Shown here: positions 1 through 9,252 of the stretch, piece by piece
How positions within the stretch are numbered: position 1 is the stretch's first letter
Layout of the letters: the number at the start of each line of letters is the position of its first letter
Assembly (NCBI GenBank): GCA_008081305.1
Contig: VMCP01000023.1
Span: 1 to 33,367, forward strand
DNA length: 33,367 bases
Reading direction: 5' to 3'
Source of the DNA: Bacteroidota bacterium
GTDB lineage: Bacteria; Bacteroidota; Bacteroidia; NS11-12g; UBA955
The notes under the pieces: model-generated
The model's input: only the letters and a program-made list of their open reading frames with translations
Database searches by the model: none
Told to the model about the DNA's origin: nothing
Position numbers and translations under genes: made by a program

Positions 1-426
1 CCTTTCACAGTAAATGCCAATGATATTGATGTCACTGTTCTAGGTACTGGTTTTGACGTAGATGCTTTTCCAGATCAAGAGGTTCGAGTATTTGTGAAGC
101 ATGGAAAAGTACGTGTTAACAACCTTAAATCTGAAGCCATTCTTACCAAGAATCAAGGAGTGATTGCACAAACTGACTCCATATTTACTTGGAATAAAAC
201 ATCGAATCCATTGAGTGTTGAGAATGGGGTGATGCGCTTCAATGAAGCCGATTTGCACTTCGTAATCCAAAGTTTATCTAACCTCACAGGTAACAGTTTC
301 ACTTCCCCAGAAAAAGCAGAAAAACTTCTTTTCACGGGTAGTATTCCCTATGGTTTAAAGAGTGATGAAATTGCCACTATTCTGTCACAAGCCTTGAACG
401 TATCCATTACCGAGGCAAAAAACTGA
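1..426 (+). CDS. FecR-family anti-sigma/regulatory protein, C-terminal part (5' end outside window)
   Basis: The reading frame is open from the first base of the window to the TGA at 424-426, so this is the last ~141 residues of a larger protein; the GTG at 94 is an internal codon. The start of the visible part reads as the end of a FecR domain: a predicted beta-rich stretch with V-T-V-L-G-T-G-F-D-V, then V-F-V-K-H-G-K-V-R-V. The last ~70 residues (from A-D-L-H-F-V-I) resemble the DUF4974 domain that ends Bacteroidota FecR proteins. FecR proteins are inner-membrane anti-sigma factors that pass a signal from an outer-membrane receptor to an ECF sigma factor. The sigma gene would be expected upstream, outside the window. 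The next gene, 43 bases on, encodes a type IX secreted protein and not the usual TonB-dependent receptor. The family call is firm; the signal and regulon are unknown. Confidence 0.85.
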   Translation, partial: PFTVNANDIDVTVLGTGFDVDAFPDQEVRVFVKHGKVRVNNLKSEAILTKNQGVIAQTDSIFTWNKTSNPLSVENGVMRFNEADLHFVIQSLSNLTGNSFTSPEKAEKLLFTGSIPYGLKSDEIATILSQALNVSITEAKN

Positions 427-450
427 CGTTAGGCTCTGCATACATTTGAT

Positions 451-458
451 TAAATTTG
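451..458 (+). promoter_or_regulatory. Candidate -7 promoter element inside a palindrome
   Basis: TAAATTTG matches the Bacteroidota -7 consensus TAnnTTTG and lies 11 bases before the ATG at 470. It sits within a perfect inverted repeat, GATTAA (448-453) and TTAATC (459-464), with a 5-base loop. I see no clear -33 TTG at the right distance. It could give the downstream gene its own promoter, possibly with an operator. Confidence 0.4.
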
Positions 459-469
459 TTAATCTAGGT

Positions 470-3400
470 ATGCGGAAACTCTGGCTCTTTCTGTTTTTTA
501 TACAACTTTCCACTCTTAAAGGGCAGGAATTATACTTTGAGCCAAACGTAGGTCAAATTACAGTTCCCCCAGATTACGAGCAATCCGCACCACTTGCCCT
601 AATCAAAGTCCCCTTAGGACAGATTTATGTCTTAAACGATCGACTACGATTACGCCTCATAAATCCAGAAGACAAGCCAAAAATTCATCAGTCCGTTCAC
701 TTCAAGGACATGGATACAAGCTTTACTATTCATTACCAAGTAATGGATGTGATATTCAGCGAAGCACAACCACCTAGCCAGGTGCTTTTTGAACGTCCCA
801 CCGAATTCTATTTTAACTATTATCTCTCAAAGAACCCCAAGGATTGGAAAACAGGAGTTACAGGGTACAAAGGCATTCGATTAACCGATATTTATCCAAA
901 CATAGACTTGAAGATATATACCCAAAAGGGTCATGTTGAATTTGATTGGATCTTAAAACAAGGTGCCAATGTAGACAACATTCAGTTGAAATGCGCTGGG
1001 GTAAAAAATACCGAAATCACATCTAAAGGATGGTCATTATTTGGGGAAAATGCCTCTTTTACACTGGGCCCTGCAATCGCTTTTCAAGAAAACAAACCAT
1101 TCAAATGCACCTATGTGCAAAAGTCCGAGAATGAAGTGTGGGTAAAAACACCAAATGTATCACCAACAAAACCATTTAGAATTGACCCCGTATTGGTTTT
1201 TAGTACGTATAGTGGCTCCACAGCAGATAATTTTGGATTCACGGCAACCTTTGATAATACGGGGTGTTTGTACGCGGGTGGAATCGTTGATGCCTCAAGT
1301 CGCAGTTACCCTGTAACAACCGGTGCTTTTCAAACTACTTACGGCGGAAGCAGTAACCCAGCAGAGCCCGTATATCTACCTTGTGATATCAGCATCAGCA
1401 AATACAGCCCGGACGGCTCAACGTTATTATATGCCACTTATTTGGGCGGAAATGATAACGAATATCCTCACAGTTTATGTACCGATTCTAAGGACAACCT
1501 CTTATTATTAGGTAGCACAGAGTCTGATGACTTCCCCATACACTTAGATTCAAATCTTCAAGTTAATTGGGCTGGAGGCTACGATATCGTCATGACCAAA
1601 TTCAATCCTTCCGGCACTCAAATGATGGGAGGCACCTACTTAGGAGGGCGTTTCAATGACGGTTTCCAAACCAACAATGCAGCGCTACGTAGTAATCTGT
1701 TGTTTAATTACGCCGATAACTATCGTGGAGATATCACCACCGATGAAAATGGGAATGTATACATCGCTACCTGCACTCAAACCGACGTTATCAATGGCAT
1801 CAATGGTTATCAATCAAAGAATAGCGGTCTCACAGATGGATTGGTTTTTTCTACTTCTCCCAATTTTAGTCAATTAAGGTGGGGGACTTTCCTCGGTGGA
1901 AACGAACACGATGCTGCCTACTCTTGCCGATTGGATAATCAAGGGCATTTATTTGTTGGCGGAGGTACGGAAAGTGATGATTTCCCTATTGAAGGAAATA
2001 ACCCATATGATACCGTTTACAGGCAAGCAATAGATGGTTTCATTTCAAAGCTAGATGCAAGCGATGGTAACTATTTGGCCGGTACCTATTGGGGTAATTG
2101 GGGAATATCACCTGAACCTGTGGCCTATGATCAAATCTATTTTATTGATTTAGACCCCGATGGTAAAGTGTATTTCACAGGACAAACAACGGGAGATATT
2201 ACGCGAACTTCTGGAATATACGGCCAAGATAGAAGCGGGCAGATGATCGGCCGTTTTGATAATGACCTGACCACTTTAGAACTCATTACCACATTTGGCA
2301 ATACAGATAGGGGCAACCCAAGTTTAAGCCCTTCAGCTTTTATGGTAGATGACTGCTACCAGATTTATTTTAGCGGTTGGGGCTCTAATATTGGCGTAGG
2401 AAACAATGGAACTACCGACGGTTTGGAAGTAACCACAGATGCTCACCAATCAAACACTGATGGAAATGACTTCTACCTTCTTGCATTATCTAAAGATGCC
2501 AAATCACTATTATACGCTTCGTATTTTGGAGGAGATGAAAGCGAAGATCACGTGGATGGTGGTACCAGTCGTTTTGATAAACGTGGAATTGTGTATCAGT
2601 CGGTTTGTGCATCTTGCCCAAACCAACCTCCTGGATTGAATGATTTTCCTACAACAACAGGAGCTGCTTTTGAAGATAACATCAGTATTAGATGCTCCAA
2701 TGCAAGTTTCAAACTCGACTTTCGACTCGGTTATTCCATTGATGCGAAATTCCGTACCGTTCAAACCTTATGCTTGAAACAACGAAATGAATTCACCCCG
2801 GTGAATCGCTACACTGCAGATTATTTCTGGGATTTTGGTGATGGAGATACTTCAACTCTATTTAGTCCAATACATACCTATAAGGATACCGGAACATACC
2901 GTGTTTACCTTAGGGTGGTTGAACCGAATAGTTGTAATGTAGAGGCCCTGGATTCATTCGATGTGACCGTAATCTTGTCACCGGAAGCCGAAGTTGAACA
3001 GTTTATTCAACCCTGCGAATCAGGCGTTCTTTTCCAAGCCAAAGGAGATGCTTTTGATAGCATTTTTTGGGACTTTGGAGACAATTCAGAAATCATCATC
3101 AATGACAATCCGGTAACCCATGAATTTGATAACCCAAATTTTAATTGTACAGTGATTTTCAAGAATTCACTTACAGGATGTGTAGATACCCAATTTGTAA
3201 CAGGAAACGATACATCAGGAAAAATACAAGAGCTTCAGATTGCCAATACCATTACCCCAAACAACGATGGGTTTAATGACTGTTTTCGTATTTATGGCTT
3301 TTCCCCAGAATGCGAGAAAGGGTATTTAAGAATTTACAACCGTTGGGGTGCATTGGTATTTCACACCGATGATCTTGCACACTGTTGGGATGGTACGGTT

Positions 3401-3517
3401 GAAAACGCTGGTCCTGAAGTACCCTCGGGTACCTATTTCTACATCCTAGATTTAGAAGAAACGCAGAATCCGAACAACCCTAAAATGCTGAATGGGGTTA
3501 TTCACGTCATCCGGTAA
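470..3517 (+). CDS. Large exported SBBP/PKD-repeat protein with type IX secretion (gliding-type) C-terminal sorting domain
   Basis: A protein of 1015 residues. The ATG at 470 is preferred over the in-frame TTG at 446 because it begins directly with a signal peptide (M-R-K-L-W-L-F-L-F-F, cleavage near L-K-G-Q) and because 446 lies next to the promoter-like palindrome. Order of parts: signal peptide 1-19; an N-terminal domain of the kind found before SBBP repeats (DUF7948-like) to about 240; a beta-propeller region with repeated Y-L-G-G-type SBBP motifs, about 250-700; two PKD domains marked by W-D-F-G-D near 784 and 864; and a C-terminal domain from about 925 with I-T-P-N-N-D-G-F-N-D, Y-N-R-W-G and P-S-G-T-Y-F-Y. 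That last domain is the CHU_C/type B sorting signal recognised by the type IX secretion system. It is therefore likely a cell-surface or released protein, perhaps an adhesin; no enzyme motif is visible. It follows a fecR-like gene. Confidence 0.88.
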   Translation: MRKLWLFLFFIQLSTLKGQELYFEPNVGQITVPPDYEQSAPLALIKVPLGQIYVLNDRLRLRLINPEDKPKIHQSVHFKDMDTSFTIHYQVMDVIFSEAQPPSQVLFERPTEFYFNYYLSKNPKDWKTGVTGYKGIRLTDIYPNIDLKIYTQKGHVEFDWILKQGANVDNIQLKCAGVKNTEITSKGWSLFGENASFTLGPAIAFQENKPFKCTYVQKSENEVWVKTPNVSPTKPFRIDPVLVFSTYSGSTADNFGFTATFDNTGCLYAGGIVDASSRSYPVTTGAFQTTYGGSSNPAEPVYLPCDISISKYSPDGSTLLYATYLGGNDNEYPHSLCTDSKDNLLLLGSTESDDFPIHLDSNLQVNWAGGYDIVMTKFNPSGTQMMGGTYLGGRFNDGFQTNNAALRSNLLFNYADNYRGDITTDENGNVYIATCTQTDVINGINGYQSKNSGLTDGLVFSTSPNFSQLRWGTFLGGNEHDAAYSCRLDNQGHLFVGGGTESDDFPIEGNNPYDTVYRQAIDGFISKLDASDGNYLAGTYWGNWGISPEPVAYDQIYFIDLDPDGKVYFTGQTTGDITRTSGIYGQDRSGQMIGRFDNDLTTLELITTFGNTDRGNPSLSPSAFMVDDCYQIYFSGWGSNIGVGNNGTTDGLEVTTDAHQSNTDGNDFYLLALSKDAKSLLYASYFGGDESEDHVDGGTSRFDKRGIVYQSVCASCPNQPPGLNDFPTTTGAAFEDNISIRCSNASFKLDFRLGYSIDAKFRTVQTLCLKQRNEFTPVNRYTADYFWDFGDGDTSTLFSPIHTYKDTGTYRVYLRVVEPNSCNVEALDSFDVTVILSPEAEVEQFIQPCESGVLFQAKGDAFDSIFWDFGDNSEIIINDNPVTHEFDNPNFNCTVIFKNSLTGCVDTQFVTGNDTSGKIQELQIANTITPNNDGFNDCFRIYGFSPECEKGYLRIYNRWGALVFHTDDLAHCWDGTVENAGPEVPSGTYFYILDLEETQNPNNPKMLNGVIHVIR

Positions 3518-3522
3518 CTATC

Positions 3523-4389
3523 TCAAAGTCCACGCTTGATTTTCGCCACAAGACCTTGAAGGACTTTTCCTGGTCCTACTTCGGTGAATTCCTCGGCTCC
3601 ATCTTTAATCATGTTGGTCACAGACTGTGTCCACCTCACAGGTGCCGTTAACTGAGAAATTAACTGCGATTTGATTTCAGACGGGTCGGTTTGTGGACTA
3701 GCGGATACATTTTGATAAACTGGACATACAGGGGAATTGAAATTTGTTTCACCAATGGCTGAGGCCAATTTTTCTCTGGCCGGCTCCATTAAAGGGGAAT
3801 GAAAAGCACCACCTACGGGTAAAATCAAGGCTCTTTTGGCTCCCGCCTCTTTCATTTTTTCGCAAGCTGCTTCTACAGCTGAAACAGCTCCAGAAATAAC
3901 CAACTGACCGGGGCAGTTATAGTTTGCTGCCACAACCACACCATCAATATCCTCGCAAATCTGTTCTACTGTTTCATCAGCCAAGGCCAAAACAGCAGCC
4001 ATGGTACCTGCTTCTATTTCGCAAGCTTCTTGCATGGCTAATGCACGTTGATGAACCAGCTTTAATCCATCTTCAAAACTTAAAACACCAGCAGCTACTA
4101 ATGCACTAAATTCACCTAAGCTGTGTCCTGCAACCATATCTGGTTGAAATTCAGAACCCATTTCCATTGCTGCAATTACGCTATGAATAAATATAGCCGG
4201 CTGAGTTACATCGGTACGTTTCAAATCATCAGCAGTTCCCTCAAACATCAAATCCGTAATTCTAAAACCTAAGATGTCATTTGCCTTTTCAAATAACTCC
4301 TTGGCAGAATTTGATTCTTCGTACAAATCTTTTCCCATTCCAACGAACTGAGAACCCTGTCCAGGAAATACGTATGCGTGTTTAGTCAT
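3523..4389 (-). CDS. fabD: Malonyl-CoA:ACP transacylase
   Basis: A cytoplasmic protein of 288 residues that moves malonyl groups from CoA to acyl carrier protein to start fatty-acid elongation. It opens with the family signature F-P-G-Q-G-S-Q (8-14). The nucleophile elbow G-H-S-L-G carries Ser90, and the catalytic His lies in G-G-A-F-H-S-P-L-M near residue 196. Length matches the family. The ATG at 4389 is chosen over a TTG 15 bases upstream because the family starts a few residues before the F-P-G-Q-G motif. It lies 38 bases downstream of the ABC-F gene on the same strand; the gap contains a T-run ending in TTTTTTTG, one mismatch from the -7 consensus, so it may have its own weak promoter. 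Its stop is 5 bases from the stop of the convergent SBBP gene. Confidence 0.96.
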   Translation of the reverse strand: MTKHAYVFPGQGSQFVGMGKDLYEESNSAKELFEKANDILGFRITDLMFEGTADDLKRTDVTQPAIFIHSVIAAMEMGSEFQPDMVAGHSLGEFSALVAAGVLSFEDGLKLVHQRALAMQEACEIEAGTMAAVLALADETVEQICEDIDGVVVAANYNCPGQLVISGAVSAVEAACEKMKEAGAKRALILPVGGAFHSPLMEPAREKLASAIGETNFNSPVCPVYQNVSASPQTDPSEIKSQLISQLTAPVRWTQSVTNMIKDGAEEFTEVGPGKVLQGLVAKIKRGL

Positions 4390-4427
4390 ACCGCAAAAAA
4401 ACAACTTTTTGAGTAAAAGAACCCTCT

Positions 4428-6326
4428 TTAATCCTCATTCAACTCGAGCCACCGCCACTCCTTTTGGTCTAGCTCTTCTTTTAATGCTCCCAATTCCTCA
4501 CTCAATTCAGTGATTTTCTCAAAATCCGTAGTCTGCTGATTTAGGTTTTCCTCAATCACTTTAATTTTCTCTTTTAACTGAGGGATATCTTTTTCAATTT
4601 GATCCAATTCGTACTGCTCTTTATAGCTTCGTTTCTTTTTGTTTTGTTCTTTCTTTATCGAAGGGCTTATATTGTAATCTTTGATCTTTGGGCTTTTACT
4701 TTCCTCTTCTCTCGAGGCTTGTTCTTGTAAATCTAAATACTCTCGATAATCGGAGTAATTACCCGGAAAATCTTGCCATTCGCCTTTCCCTTTACTCACA
4801 AAACAATGATCCACGATACGATCCATAAAATAACGATCGTGACTCACCACTAACAAAGTCCCCTTATACGATTGTAAAAAAGTCTCAAGCACCGACATGG
4901 TTTCGATATCAAGATCGTTTGTTGGCTCATCCAAAATAAGGAAGTTCGGCGCTTTCATTAAGACGGTTAAAAGAAACAATCGTCGTTTTTCACCCCCGCT
5001 CAGCTTTACCACATAATCGTGTTGTTTATCATAGCTAAATCCAAATTGTAACAACATCTGAGAGGCGGTGAGTTTATGACCATTGGATAATGGAATCCAT
5101 TCTGCAATATCTGTCACAACATCAATCACCTTCTTTGACCCCTCGACCTGAAAAGTTTCCTGTTTGTAATATCCCAAATTCACCGTTTCACCTAACACCA
5201 CTTTACCTGAATCTGCTTCTTCCAATCCAGCGATCAAATTCAGTAGGGTAGTTTTTCCCGCCCCATTCGGCCCAATAATGCCCACTTTTTCTCCTCTTTT
5301 AAAATGATAAGTAAAGCTCTCCAATATCTTGAGGTCACCGTAATTCTTTGAAATGCGATGTAGCTCAATCACTTTGGTACCGATGTATTCCGTTCGAACA
5401 TCAATTTTAACCTCTGTTTTTTGTCTTTGGGCTTTTAATCGTTTCTCTAAAACCTCAAAAGACTCAATCCTACTCTTACTTTTGGTTCCTCTTGCTTTGG
5501 GCATTCTTCTCACCCACTCCAGCTCTCTTCGGTATAGATTTTTATCCTTTTCTATTTCACGCTCACGCTGGGCTTCCCTCTCTGCTTTCTTCTCAATGTA
5601 ATACGAGAAATTACCCTCATAATGAAATAAATCCCCACGATCCAATTCAATGATTCTATTGCAAACCCGATCGAGAAAATACCGATCATGGGTTACCAAC
5701 AACAAGGTTAAATCTCTTTGGGTTAAAAATTGCTCTAACCACTCAATCATATCGAGATCAAGGTGATTGGTGGGTTCATCTAAAATCAGAAAATCAGCAT
5801 TTGACAATATCACTTTGGCGAGTGCAATTCTTTTTTTCTGCCCGCCCGATAGCGTAGATGCTTTTTGATTAAATCGGTCTAGTTTCAGTTTGGTCAACAC
5901 TTGTTTAACCTTCGACTCATGATCCCAGGCCTCCAATGTATTCATCTCTTCCGACACGGCATCTAGGCGTTTGATATACTCCGGATTTTGAGGTTCTACC
6001 TCACATAGAGATAACACCTCATTGTAACGGCGGATTACATGATTGATCTCTAAATCGTCAAAAAGAATATTCTCAATTACCGTTAACTCTGGATCGACAT
6101 CGTTATTCTGAGATAAGTAAGACCAATTCATATCCTTTCGAAGGATAGCCTTCCCCGAATCGGGACTTTCCTTTCCTGTAGCTATATTTAGAAGGGTTGT
6201 TTTGCCTTGTCCATTGGCGGCAACCAAAGCCACTTTTTCTCCTTTCTGTATCCCCATCGTAACATTTTTTAAAACAGGGTTATCATGCCAAGTCTTTGAT
6301 ACCTGATCTATAGAGAGAAAATTCAT
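4428..6326 (-). CDS. uup: ABC-F family ATPase, Uup-like
   Basis: A protein of 632 residues with two ABC ATPase domains on one chain and no membrane segments, as in ABC-F proteins that act on ribosomes or nucleic acid. Domain 1 has a Walker A of the form A-A-N-G-Q-G-K-T (36-43), the signature L-S-G-G-Q and Walker B F-L-I-L-D-E-P-T-N-H-L-D. Domain 2 has G-P-N-G-A-G-K-T, L-S-G-G-E-K-R-R and F-L-I-L-D-E-P-T-N-D-L-D. A charged interdomain linker rich in Arg/Lys/Glu and a C-terminal coiled coil (about the last 90 residues) fit the Uup subgroup more than EttA. The first Walker A has Ala where Gly is usual. Start ATG at 6326 is preceded by a strong TACTTTTG element only 5 bases away. The role is inferred from family; the subgroup is moderately certain. 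Confidence 0.9.
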   Translation of the reverse strand: MNFLSIDQVSKTWHDNPVLKNVTMGIQKGEKVALVAANGQGKTTLLNIATGKESPDSGKAILRKDMNWSYLSQNNDVDPELTVIENILFDDLEINHVIRRYNEVLSLCEVEPQNPEYIKRLDAVSEEMNTLEAWDHESKVKQVLTKLKLDRFNQKASTLSGGQKKRIALAKVILSNADFLILDEPTNHLDLDMIEWLEQFLTQRDLTLLLVTHDRYFLDRVCNRIIELDRGDLFHYEGNFSYYIEKKAEREAQREREIEKDKNLYRRELEWVRRMPKARGTKSKSRIESFEVLEKRLKAQRQKTEVKIDVRTEYIGTKVIELHRISKNYGDLKILESFTYHFKRGEKVGIIGPNGAGKTTLLNLIAGLEEADSGKVVLGETVNLGYYKQETFQVEGSKKVIDVVTDIAEWIPLSNGHKLTASQMLLQFGFSYDKQHDYVVKLSGGEKRRLFLLTVLMKAPNFLILDEPTNDLDIETMSVLETFLQSYKGTLLVVSHDRYFMDRIVDHCFVSKGKGEWQDFPGNYSDYREYLDLQEQASREEESKSPKIKDYNISPSIKKEQNKKKRSYKEQYELDQIEKDIPQLKEKIKVIEENLNQQTTDFEKITELSEELGALKEELDQKEWRWLELNED

Positions 6327-6331
6327 CGCTG

Positions 6332-6339
6332 CAAAAGTA
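6332..6339 (-). promoter_or_regulatory. -7 promoter element for the ABC-F gene
   Basis: On the minus strand this reads TACTTTTG, an exact TAnnTTTG match, followed by C and then five bases before the ATG at 6326 counting from the G. Such a short spacing places the likely transcription start at or next to the start codon. Confidence 0.6.
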
Positions 6340-6379
6340 CGCTCAAACGTTAGAAAAGGAATTCCGCCGTGACTAATTG

Positions 6380-6387
6380 TACTTTTA
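6380..6387 (+). promoter_or_regulatory. -7 promoter element for the FrnE-like gene
   Basis: TACTTTTA differs from TAnnTTTG only in the last base and stands 4 bases before the GTG start at 6392. It faces the ABC-F promoter on the other strand, so the two form a compact divergent promoter region. Confidence 0.45.
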
Positions 6388-6391
6388 CATC

Positions 6392-7033
6392 GTGAAGATA
6401 GAAGTGTGGTCAGATATAGCCTGTCCCTTTTGCTACTTGGGTAAACATCAGTTGATAAATGCCATCAATAAAGTTCCATACTCGGAAGAAATCAGCATCG
6501 TATGGAAAAGTTTCGAGCTTAACCCGGAAATCATGGCTCATGAGAATCGCACAGTAAATGAGTACTTAAACGAAACAAGAGGTATGAGTTCTGAGCAAAT
6601 AGAGGTTATGCAAACCCGTATTAAGGAGCAAGCTGTAAGTCTTGGCGTTGAATTTAACTTTCATAAAACCAAGATGTATAACACTCGGAAAGCTCATGCA
6701 TTGTTACACATAGCTCAAAAATCAAATCTAGGAAATGAAATAAAAGAAGAACTATTCAGACATCACTTTACCTTGGGCTCAAACCTTCAGAATGACACCA
6801 TACTTCAGGGAATAGCTGAAACATTTCAACTTGACGTAAGCCCTTGGGGAGATGACCCTTTCAACCATCCAGAATTAGCCGATGAAATAACCCTCGATCA
6901 ATACCAAGCACAACAAGTTGGTGCAAGAGGAGTTCCCTTCTTTGTTTTTGATGGTCAATATTCATTGAGTGGAGCACATGGAGAGGATGTTATTTACAAA
7001 GTAATGGACACGGTAAAAATGAAAACTCCGTAA
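6392..7033 (+). CDS. DsbA/FrnE-like thiol oxidoreductase
   Basis: A protein of 213 residues in the DsbA-like thioredoxin superfamily, FrnE / 2-hydroxychromene-2-carboxylate isomerase branch. The start is the GTG at 6392, giving M-K-I-E-V-W-S-D-I-A-C-P-F-C-Y-L-G-K, which matches the usual beginning of the family; the in-frame TTG at 6377 would add five atypical residues and lie in the promoter. The redox motif is C-P-F-C (11-14). The helical insert carries an S-x-x-A-H-x-L-like stretch (K-A-H-A-L-L-H), and G-A-R-G-V-P-F-F-V-F near the end holds the cis-proline. No signal peptide, so it is probably cytoplasmic. Members act as protein disulfide oxidoreductases or isomerases; the substrate here is unknown. 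Confidence 0.9.
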   Translation: MKIEVWSDIACPFCYLGKHQLINAINKVPYSEEISIVWKSFELNPEIMAHENRTVNEYLNETRGMSSEQIEVMQTRIKEQAVSLGVEFNFHKTKMYNTRKAHALLHIAQKSNLGNEIKEELFRHHFTLGSNLQNDTILQGIAETFQLDVSPWGDDPFNHPELADEITLDQYQAQQVGARGVPFFVFDGQYSLSGAHGEDVIYKVMDTVKMKTP

Positions 7034-7050
7034 CCTTTATTTAGAAATCG

Positions 7051-7058
7051 TAATATTG
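7051..7058 (+). promoter_or_regulatory. Probable -7 promoter element for the DUF1801 gene
   Basis: TAATATTG has one mismatch to TAnnTTTG and lies 4 bases before the ATG at 7063, the same spacing as at several other genes of the window. Confidence 0.35.
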
Positions 7059-7062
7059 TTAC

Positions 7063-7518
7063 ATGATTTATCGTTTCGAACAATTCGAAGACTTCATAGC
7101 TCAAATTCCTGAAGATCGAAAGGAACCTATGACACGCATTTTTGAATTGATTTCAGATAATCTACCATCTGGATTTGAATATCAAAAGCAATATTCTATG
7201 CCCTCATTTGTTGTGCCGCATTCAAAGTACCCTGATGGATACCATTGTGACCCAAAACAACCATTGCCCTTTATCAGTATTGCATCACAAAAAAACTTTA
7301 TCGCGTTGTATCACATGGGTCTCTATGCAAACCCAGAGCTACACAATTGGTTCGTAAACGAATATCCTAAACATTGCAAATACAAATTAGATATGGGCAA
7401 AAGTTGCATACGTTTTAAAAAGATGAATGACATTCCATACGACTTGCTCAAAGAACTATTCCAAAAACAAACTCCCGAAGATTGGATTGCGCTATACGAG
7501 CGTAACGTCAAAGGCTAA
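7063..7518 (+). CDS. DUF1801 domain protein (YdhG-like)
   Basis: A small soluble protein of 151 residues. The central part, with Y-Q-K-Q-Y-S-M-P-S-F, F-I-S-I-A-S-Q-K-N-F-I-A-L-Y and the later G-K-S-C-I-R-F-K-K, is the pattern of the DUF1801/YdhG fold, which is found in many bacteria and has no settled biochemical role. No signal peptide or membrane helix. It begins 29 bases after the FrnE-like gene on the same strand and may be co-transcribed, though it also has a promoter-like element of its own. Its stop codon directly abuts the stop of the convergent carboxylase gene. Family membership is likely; function is unknown. Confidence 0.8.
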   Translation: MIYRFEQFEDFIAQIPEDRKEPMTRIFELISDNLPSGFEYQKQYSMPSFVVPHSKYPDGYHCDPKQPLPFISIASQKNFIALYHMGLYANPELHNWFVNEYPKHCKYKLDMGKSCIRFKKMNDIPYDLLKELFQKQTPEDWIALYERNVKG

Positions 7519-9192
7519 TTAGGTTTGAAGCACTCCCGGGTGGAATGGTTCAATGGATGCATGATTTGCTCCTTCAATACCCATAGAAATCCACTTGCGA
7601 GTTTCTAGTGGGTTGATGATAGCATCTACCCATAAACGCGATGCTGCAAATTCGGGTTTTGTACCGTTATCATAGCGTCCTTTGATTTTACCTAATAACT
7701 CTTTTTCTGCCTCATCTGTGATTTCTTCTCCTTTACCTTTTAGTCTAGATTTTTCGATTTGCAACAGCGTATTTGCTGCTTGATCACCGCCCATAACAGC
7801 AATTTTAGCGGAAGGCCAAGCTACAATTAAACGCGGATCATAGGCTTTACCACACATTGCGTAATTGCCGGCTCCATAGCTATTACCCATAATAACAGTG
7901 AATTTTGGTACCGTGCTATTGCTCATAGCCATCACCATTTTTGCTCCATCTTTAATGATTCCGCCATGCTCACTTCGACTGCCTACCATGAAACCTGTAA
8001 CGTCCTGAAAAAATACCAATGGAATTTTTTTCTGATTGCAATTCATGATAAAACGAGCCGCCTTATCTGCACTGTCTGAGTAAATGACCCCTCCAAACTG
8101 CATTTCCCCTTTGGCATTTTTCACAATCTCACGGTTATTCGCTACGATGCCCACTGCCCAACCATCAATTCGAGCGTAACCACAAATAATGGTTCGGCCG
8201 TAATCTTCTTTGTATTGCTCAAACTCGCTATCATCCACGAGACGCTCAATGACTTCAATTGTTTTGTAAGGCTTTGCTCTATCGGCAGGTAATAAACCAA
8301 ACAGCTCTTTTTCTTCTTTTTTGGGCTTTTTGGGTTCGGATCGATCAAAGCCAGCTTTGTCAGCTGCGCCTATTTTATCCATGATATATTTCACCCGGTC
8401 TAAGCAAGATTCATCATCGGGGAATTTATCATCAATCACACCGGAAATTTCTGTTTGTGTTGTAGCGCCACCAAGCGTTTCATTGTCTACTGACTCTCCT
8501 ATCGCCGCTTTCACTAAATAACTACCCGCTAGGAAAATACTTCCATTTCCTTCAACAATTAATGCTTCATCGCTCATGATAGGGAGATACGCACCACCTG
8601 CAACGCAAGAACCCATCACCGCCGCTATTTGTGTAATACCCATTGCGCTCATCTTCGCATTATTACGGAACATGCGTCCGAAATGTTCTTTATCTGCGAA
8701 GATTTCATCTTGCATTGGTAAAAAAACACCAGCACTATCTACCAAGTAAATAATGGGTAAATGATTCTCCATGGCAATTTCTTGAGCCCGTAGGTTCTTT
8801 TTACCTGTAATTGGAAACCATGCTCCTGCTTTAACAGTGGCATCATTGGCTACAATTACACACTGCCTTCCTGATACATATCCAATTCCAGCTACAACGC
8901 CACCCGCAGGGCACCCTCCGTAATCCTCGTATTGTTCAAATCCAGCAAATGCACCAATTTCGATCCAATTGGAATCTGAATCTCTCAAATAATCTACTCT
9001 TTCTCTCGCCAACAACTTTCCTTTGGCTTTTTGTTTTTGCGCGGATTTTTCTCCTCCACCTAATTCAATTTTGGTTAGTTTAGCCTGTACCGCATCCCAA
9101 AGTTGCTTGTTAACATCCTCGTTTTTATTGAATCCTAAATCCTGCTTTGCCATCTTCTTCGAAAATAACTCTTTTTCGACTGAAGCCTCCAT
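7519..9192 (-). CDS. Acyl-CoA carboxylase beta (carboxyltransferase) subunit, methylcrotonyl-CoA carboxylase type
   Basis: Up to 557 residues from the ATG at 9192; a second Met 13 codons on (9153) starts closer to the usual N-terminus (N-K-N-E-D-V-N-K), so the true start is uncertain. The protein holds two crotonase-like carboxyltransferase halves. Family motifs include L-G-G-G-E-K, A-R-E-R-V-D-Y-L, Y-G-G-C-P-A-G-G-V-V-A-G, A-N-D-A-T-V-K, F-L-P-M-Q-D-E, G-S-C-V-A-G-G-A-Y and, in the second half, G-N-S-Y-G-A-G-N-Y-A-M. The F-L-P-M-Q-D-E and G-S-C-x-A-G-G-A-Y stretches fit methylcrotonyl-CoA carboxylase (leucine breakdown) better than propionyl-CoA carboxylase. It would carry CO2 from biotin to an acyl-CoA. 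The biotin-carrying alpha subunit is not in the window, so the substrate remains open. Confidence 0.9.
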   Translation of the reverse strand: MEASVEKELFSKKMAKQDLGFNKNEDVNKQLWDAVQAKLTKIELGGGEKSAQKQKAKGKLLARERVDYLRDSDSNWIEIGAFAGFEQYEDYGGCPAGGVVAGIGYVSGRQCVIVANDATVKAGAWFPITGKKNLRAQEIAMENHLPIIYLVDSAGVFLPMQDEIFADKEHFGRMFRNNAKMSAMGITQIAAVMGSCVAGGAYLPIMSDEALIVEGNGSIFLAGSYLVKAAIGESVDNETLGGATTQTEISGVIDDKFPDDESCLDRVKYIMDKIGAADKAGFDRSEPKKPKKEEKELFGLLPADRAKPYKTIEVIERLVDDSEFEQYKEDYGRTIICGYARIDGWAVGIVANNREIVKNAKGEMQFGGVIYSDSADKAARFIMNCNQKKIPLVFFQDVTGFMVGSRSEHGGIIKDGAKMVMAMSNSTVPKFTVIMGNSYGAGNYAMCGKAYDPRLIVAWPSAKIAVMGGDQAANTLLQIEKSRLKGKGEEITDEAEKELLGKIKGRYDNGTKPEFAASRLWVDAIINPLETRKWISMGIEGANHASIEPFHPGVLQT

Positions 9193-9252
9193 CAAAAGAT
9201 ACGATATAGGCTATTAAATTGGCGAATTAACGGTAACACCAATAAATTCACC

